From NCBI RefSeq assembly GCF_007828835.1, contig NZ_VIVL01000015.1, forward strand, positions 1-64,000: a DNA stretch of 64,000 nt, given 5' to 3'. The DNA comes from Variovorax beijingensis (GTDB lineage Bacteria; Pseudomonadota; Gammaproteobacteria; Burkholderiales; Burkholderiaceae_C). Numbering within the stretch: the first letter of the stretch is position 1; each line of letters opens with the position of its first letter. Position numbers and translations under genes: made by a program. Shown here one piece after another: positions 60,071-64,000 of the stretch. The notes beneath the pieces were generated by a model. It made no database searches. It was not told where the DNA came from and saw only the letters and a program-made list of their open reading frames with translations.

Positions 60071-61234
60071 TCAGCGCCCAGCCAGCCCCATCGACCTGGA
60101 GATCACCTCTTTCATGATCTCGTTGGTGCCGCCGTAGATGCGATGCACGCGCGCGTCGGCGTAGGCACGGGTGATCGGGCAGTCCCACATGTAGCCGTAG
60201 CCGCCGTGCAGTTGCACGCATTCGTCCAGGACCTTGCACTGCAAGTCCGTGGCCCAGTACTTGGCCATGCTGGCGGTCGCGGCGTCGAGCTTGTCCGCGC
60301 GCACCAGGTCCATGCACTTGTCGACGAATACGCGGGCGATCTGCACTTCGGTTTGCAATCCAGCGAGGACGAAACGGGTGTTCTGGTACTCGGCGACGGT
60401 GCGGCCGAACACCTTGCGGTCCTTGACGTATTGCACCGTCTGGTCGATCGCGGTCTGCGCAGTGGCCACGGCACTGATCGCGATCTGGGTGCGCTCCCAG
60501 GGCAGCTGCTCCATCAGGCAGACAAAGCCCTTGTTCTCCAAGGCCTCGCCGCCCAGCAGGTTGCTGGCGGGAACGCTGACGTCGTCGAAGAACAATTCAC
60601 CGGTGTCTTGCGCCTTCAGGCCCAGCTTCTTGAGCGGCTTGCCGTACGTCAGGCCCTTCATGCCGCGTTCGACCAGCAGGAGGCTCGTACCCTTCGCGCC
60701 GGCCGCGGGGTTGGTCTTGGCAACGACAATGACCAGGTCCGTGTGCCAGCCGTTGGTGATGTAGGTCTTCGTGCCGTTCAGCAAGTAGCTGCCGTCGGCT
60801 TGCTTGATCGCGGTGCTCTTGATGCCCTGCAGGTCGCTGCCGGCGTCCGGCTCGGTCATCGCGATGGCGCCGATGATCTCGCCGCTCGCGAGCCTGGGCA
60901 AGAACCTCTTCTTCTGGTCTTGCGTGCCGTAGCGCAGGATGTACGGGCCGACGATCTCGCTGTGCAGGTTGAAGCCGATCCCGCTGTAGCCGCCTCGCGC
61001 CAGCTCTTCCATCTGGATCACCGAGTAGAGCTTGTCCGCACCGGAACCGCCATATTCCTCGGGCAGCGACATGCAAAGATAGCCGTTGTCCCCTGCCGTC
61101 TTCCAGACGCCGCGGTCGACGTAGCCTTGCTCTTCCCAGGCGGCGTGGTAAGGCGCCACTTCCTTGTCCAGAAATCGCCGGAAGCTGTCACGGAAAGCCT
61201 CATGCTCGGGGCTGAAGAGAGTGCGTTCAATCAT
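60071..61234 (-). CDS. Acyl-CoA dehydrogenase (long-chain type)
   Basis: 387 aa from ATG 61234. N-terminal RDSFRRFLDKEVAPYHAAWE and LCMSLPEEYGGSGADKLYSV; AIAMTEPDAGSDLQGIKSTA, YLLNGTKTYITNGWHTDLVI, KDRKVFGRTVAEYQNTRFVL, and QLHGGYGYMWDCPITRAYAD with RIYGGTNEIMKEVISR. Typical fatty-acid dehydrogenase. Operon: thiolase > fused hydratase/dehydrogenase > PaaI > this > CocE, with gaps of 40-50 bp. Confidence 0.93.
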   Translation of the reverse strand: MIERTLFSPEHEAFRDSFRRFLDKEVAPYHAAWEEQGYVDRGVWKTAGDNGYLCMSLPEEYGGSGADKLYSVIQMEELARGGYSGIGFNLHSEIVGPYILRYGTQDQKKRFLPRLASGEIIGAIAMTEPDAGSDLQGIKSTAIKQADGSYLLNGTKTYITNGWHTDLVIVVAKTNPAAGAKGTSLLLVERGMKGLTYGKPLKKLGLKAQDTGELFFDDVSVPASNLLGGEALENKGFVCLMEQLPWERTQIAISAVATAQTAIDQTVQYVKDRKVFGRTVAEYQNTRFVLAGLQTEVQIARVFVDKCMDLVRADKLDAATASMAKYWATDLQCKVLDECVQLHGGYGYMWDCPITRAYADARVHRIYGGTNEIMKEVISRSMGLAGR

Positions 61235-61274
61235 CGGTCACCTATCGCTTCACGTTGATGGTTGGCGGAACGGC

Positions 61275-61694
61275 TCAGGCGGGCAGGCTGAATGTGCCCA
61301 CCGCGGAAGCGACGTCCTTGCCCGAATCGGCCAACACCATCGAAACCTTGCAGAACGAAAGCGTGCGGCCCGAGCGAACGATCTCTGCTTTGGCCAACAG
61401 GTCTTCCTGGCCGCCGCCACGCAGGAATGTCACGTGCAGATCCACCGTGGCCACGGGTCGGCGGCCACGGCCGTCGGTCCAGATGGCAAAGCACATGGCC
61501 GTGTCCGCCAGCGCCGCCAGCGCCTGACCGGCGTAGATGTCGCCTTCGCGACAGGCCATCGCCGTGGGCCGCATGCGCAGCGTCGCGCTCCCCTCCCCCA
61601 GGTGCTCCACGGTGAACCCGAGCTCGCGCACGCAACCGGGCATGGTCTCGGCCAGCACCTGGGCGCCTTGTTCGATGGTGAATTCGCCCGTCAT
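61275..61694 (-). CDS. PaaI-like hot-dog thioesterase
   Basis: 139 aa. Hot-dog fold: TLRMRPTAMACREGDIYAGQ, ALAALADTAMCFAIWTDGRG, VATVDLHVTFLRGGGQEDLL, KAEIVRSGRTLSFCKVSMVL. The G-I-Y-G-G-like helix and later HVTFLR strand fit acyl-CoA thioesterases that free CoA from stalled intermediates. 15 bp after the fused hydratase/dehydrogenase. Confidence 0.85.
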   Translation of the reverse strand: MTGEFTIEQGAQVLAETMPGCVRELGFTVEHLGEGSATLRMRPTAMACREGDIYAGQALAALADTAMCFAIWTDGRGRRPVATVDLHVTFLRGGGQEDLLAKAEIVRSGRTLSFCKVSMVLADSGKDVASAVGTFSLPA

Positions 61695-61709
61695 GCCGAC
61701 ACCTTGGCC

Positions 61710-63830
61710 TCAATGCACATGGAACGTCTCGCCCGCTTCCGCGCGGCGACGCAACGACTCGGGGCTGCGGAAGCGGCGCCCGTGCCGCTCGGCCAGAACA
61801 TCGCACTGGCGCACGAATTCAACAAGGCCGGTGTCGTCCACATGGGCGAGCACACCACCGCGCCAGGCCGGATAGCTCCAGCCGAGCACCGAAGCGAGGT
61901 CGATCTCCATCGCGTTGTCGGCGATGCCTTCGTCGATCGCATGGATGGTCTCCAGCGACTGCACATGCATCAGGCGTTGCACCACCTCGGCGACATCGGG
62001 CTGCTGCGGCAAGGGCGGGAACAGTTCGGTCAGTCCGGACCACAGCACCTTGCCGCTCTCGGGATAGTCATACACGCCGCCGTGTCCCTTGCGGCCCACA
62101 CGCCCGGCTTGGACCAGCCTCTTCGCCGCGGCCAACGCTTTGTCGGACTCGCACGCCGTGCCGCGGCCTGCGCGCGCGACGCTGGAGAGGATGTCCGTCA
62201 ACAGGTCGTAGGACGTGAGGTCGCCCATCGCCAGCGGCCCGATCGGCATGCCGGCGACGAAGGCGGCGTTGTCGACCAGCGCTGGCGAGATGCCTTCGCC
62301 CAGCATGATCAGCGCTTCGCGGGTGTAGGCACTGACCACCCGCGAGGTATAGAAGCCCGGTCCGTCGTTCACCACGACAGCCGTCTTGCCCAGCAGCTTG
62401 ACGAAGTCCAGCGCATGCGCATGGGTGGTAGGCGATGTGTCGCTGCCGAGGATCACTTCCACCAGTTGCATGCGGTCGACCGGCGCGAAGAAGTGCAGCC
62501 CGATGAAGTTGGCAGGCTGATCCACGCCCTGCGCGAGCGCATTGATCGACAGCGACGACGTGTTGGACGCAATCAGCACCTGCGGTCCCGCCGCCTCGTG
62601 GATCCTGCGGAACACCTGGGTTTTCACGTCGGTCGATTCGACCACCGCCTCCACGACCAGGTCGCAACCGGCCAGTGCCGCCATGTCGCTGCCGGCCTCG
62701 AGCCGGGCAAGCGCTGCATCGCGCGCTTCCGGCGTCATCAGCTTGCGCTCGACGGCACCATCGAAGGTCTTGGCGATCCGCGCCTTGCCGCGCTGCGCCG
62801 CTTCGTCCGTCGTGTCGATGAGCACCGTCGCCAGTCCGGCACGGGCACACACCAGCGCGACGCCGCCGCCCATCAGGCCGGCGCCGATGACGCCGACGCG
62901 ACGGGGCGCGAAGGTCGCCACGCCCGCAGGCCTGCGCTCGAGCTTGCGCGCAGCGTTCGCCGCCATGAAGGTGCTGCGAATGCGGTTCTTTGCCGACGGG
63001 GAGGTCGCCACCAGGCCGAAGTAGCGGGCCTCGATCTCGAGCCCCGCATCGATGCCGCGCTCCAGCCCTTGTGCCAGCACGTGCAACAGGGCGCCGGGCG
63101 CCAGATCACCGGCCGGCGACCTGCCTCGGAGTTTGGGCCATCCGTAGAAGAAGAACCAGCGGCCTTCGCGCGACTGCGGATCGAAGTCACGGTAGCGGAA
63201 GCCCTTGGCATCCCATGGCTGCACGGCCTGAGGGTGCGCCAGGATCCAGGCCCGTGCGTTCTCGATCAGCTCATCGGCGGGCACGATGGCATCGATGATG
63301 CCCAGGGCCTTGGCTTCCTTCGCGTTGATCGCCTTTCCGTCGAGCATCAGCTTCGAGGCGGCGCCAATCCCGATCAAGCGCGGCAGGCGCTGCGTGCCGC
63401 CCGCCCCCGGGATCAGACCGAGGGTCGACTCGGGCAACCCCACGCGCAGGCGCGGCTCGTCGGCCGCGACGCGATAGTGGCAGGCGAGCGCGAGTTCGAG
63501 CCCTCCACCCAGCGCCGATCCGTTCAGCGCCGCCACGACCGGCTTGCCGCCGCGCTCCATCCGCCGCAGGCATGCGCCCACGTCGCGCACATTGGCGATG
63601 GCTTCTTCCGGCGTGCGCACGGCGTAGATCTCGTCGATGTCGCCACCTGCCAGAAAGTCCTTCTTGGCCGAACTGATGACGATGCCTACCACTGCCGCGT
63701 CGGACAATGCCGCATCGACGGCCCGCACGAACGCGGCTCTCGCCTCGGCGTTCTTGACGTTGACCGGGCCGTTCGGGTTGTTCCAGACGATTTGAGCGAT
63801 GCCATCGCTGCCAACAGAATAATCAATCAC
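61710..63830 (-). CDS. Fused enoyl-CoA hydratase/3-hydroxyacyl-CoA dehydrogenase (FadJ/FadB-like)
   Basis: 706 aa from GTG 63830, chosen for CAGGAG 7 nt upstream. Hydratase half: FLAGGDIDE oxyanion loop (Gly62-63), NGSALGGGLELALACHYR and Glu134 in LPESTLGLIPGAGGTQRL; the second Glu (in GGG-LELA) is also present. Dehydrogenase half: VGVIGAGLMGGGVALVCARA (313-332), NTSSLSINALAQ, NFIGLHFFAPVDRMQLVEVI with His, NDGPGFYTSRV. Performs hydration and NAD oxidation to 3-oxoacyl-CoA. Coupled to the thiolase upstream. Confidence 0.94.
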   Translation of the reverse strand: MIDYSVGSDGIAQIVWNNPNGPVNVKNAEARAAFVRAVDAALSDAAVVGIVISSAKKDFLAGGDIDEIYAVRTPEEAIANVRDVGACLRRMERGGKPVVAALNGSALGGGLELALACHYRVAADEPRLRVGLPESTLGLIPGAGGTQRLPRLIGIGAASKLMLDGKAINAKEAKALGIIDAIVPADELIENARAWILAHPQAVQPWDAKGFRYRDFDPQSREGRWFFFYGWPKLRGRSPAGDLAPGALLHVLAQGLERGIDAGLEIEARYFGLVATSPSAKNRIRSTFMAANAARKLERRPAGVATFAPRRVGVIGAGLMGGGVALVCARAGLATVLIDTTDEAAQRGKARIAKTFDGAVERKLMTPEARDAALARLEAGSDMAALAGCDLVVEAVVESTDVKTQVFRRIHEAAGPQVLIASNTSSLSINALAQGVDQPANFIGLHFFAPVDRMQLVEVILGSDTSPTTHAHALDFVKLLGKTAVVVNDGPGFYTSRVVSAYTREALIMLGEGISPALVDNAAFVAGMPIGPLAMGDLTSYDLLTDILSSVARAGRGTACESDKALAAAKRLVQAGRVGRKGHGGVYDYPESGKVLWSGLTELFPPLPQQPDVAEVVQRLMHVQSLETIHAIDEGIADNAMEIDLASVLGWSYPAWRGGVLAHVDDTGLVEFVRQCDVLAERHGRRFRSPESLRRRAEAGETFHVH

Positions 63831-63852
63831 GTAATGCTCCTGTAGGGGTCGT

Positions 63853-64000
63853 TCAGACGCGCTCGACAATGGTCGCCACCGCCATGCCCAGGCCGGTGCA
63901 CATCACCACCAGCGCGCGCTTGGCGCTGCGGCGCTCCAGTTCGTCGACCATGGTTCCCACCAGCATGCCGCCCGTGGCACCCACCGGATGGCCCAGCGCA
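63853..64000 (-). CDS. Acetyl-CoA acyltransferase (thiolase), C-terminal part
   Basis: Cut by the right edge. The last 48 codons read ALGHPVGATGGMLVGTMVDE, LERRSAKRALVVMCTGLGMA and VATIVERV. GHPVGATG carries the thiolase catalytic His; CTGLGMA holds the second Cys (usual form C-G-G-G-G). Ends 22 bp before the fused hydratase/dehydrogenase start, so first known gene of this operon. Confidence 0.9.
   Translation of the reverse strand, partial: ALGHPVGATGGMLVGTMVDELERRSAKRALVVMCTGLGMAVATIVERV

Noticed and set aside
1..64000. CRISPR arrays, tRNA or rRNA genes, riboswitches, prophage
   Set aside because: I looked for regular direct repeats, cloverleaf-type sequences, rRNA cores and phage gene order by eye and saw none; a covariance-model scan could still find small RNAs.

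Overview
The window is GC-rich and reads like the chromosome of a soil betaproteobacterium of the Burkholderiales, most likely Comamonadaceae/Variovorax-like. This is inferred from gene content and not from a marker gene. The pointers are five Bug-type (tripartite tricarboxylate transporter) solute receptors without membrane partners, six separate CoA-ligase/acyl-CoA-dehydrogenase genes or pairs, many divergently placed LysR/TetR/IclR regulators, and a type 2 ArgC. No rRNA, tRNA, CRISPR array or prophage was seen.

Layout. 1-91: first codons of an IS1182-like transposase running off the left edge. 321-1948: oleate hydratase behind a near-perfect FNR/Anr-type promoter. 2311-6634: an accessory islet of short genes and fragments: GNAT acetyltransferase, YezG-like and SUKH immunity-like proteins, small membrane proteins, a stray lspA, and copies of a short intergenic repeat. 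6770-13010: a CMD/HxlR pair, then a same-strand catabolic unit LysR > CoA ligase > acyl-CoA dehydrogenase > Bug receptor. 13083-13840: a gene graveyard holding decayed IS481-type transposase, an exact 39-nt piece of lspA, a decayed RelE toxin and the tail of an autotransporter. 13966-17265: a hypothetical gene, an endostatin/lectin-like lipoprotein, a TPR protein and an orphan kdsA. 17369-20504: argC with a divergent LysR, then an AraC regulator.

20631-29836 is a second catabolic locus: nitroreductase > CoA ligase > MaoC hydratase on the plus strand meet Bug > two acyl-CoA dehydrogenases on the minus strand, and two overlapping IclR regulators plus a CaiB-type CoA transferase diverge from the Bug gene. 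29848-37945 holds small stress/redox units with local regulators (NmrA + quinone oxidoreductase/LysR; TetR/DinB; AhpD-like; alpha/beta hydrolase; TetR-YciI-Tag with two tandem operators). 38096-42867: MFS pump/LysR, GST-like, DHFR-like, and an intact RelE/Phd toxin-antitoxin pair. 42938-47192: HAD hydrolase > Bug > D-threonine-aldolase-like enzyme > RidA, with a divergent LysR. 47131-48918: redoxin, small exported proteins, and an N-terminally truncated isomerase.

49251-64000 is the most interesting part: a TetR regulator, a CoA ligase, an ACAD11-like acyl-CoA dehydrogenase next to its separate APH-type kinase, two Bug receptors, a second nitroreductase, a CocE-type hydrolase, a further acyl-CoA dehydrogenase, a PaaI thioesterase, a fused enoyl-CoA hydratase/3-hydroxyacyl-CoA dehydrogenase, and a thiolase cut by the right edge. 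Together these could take up an ester or lactone, hydrolyse it to a hydroxy acid, activate it as a CoA thioester, remove the hydroxyl by phosphorylation and elimination, and finish by beta-oxidation. A nearly identical box in two promoters suggests that one TetR controls the locus.
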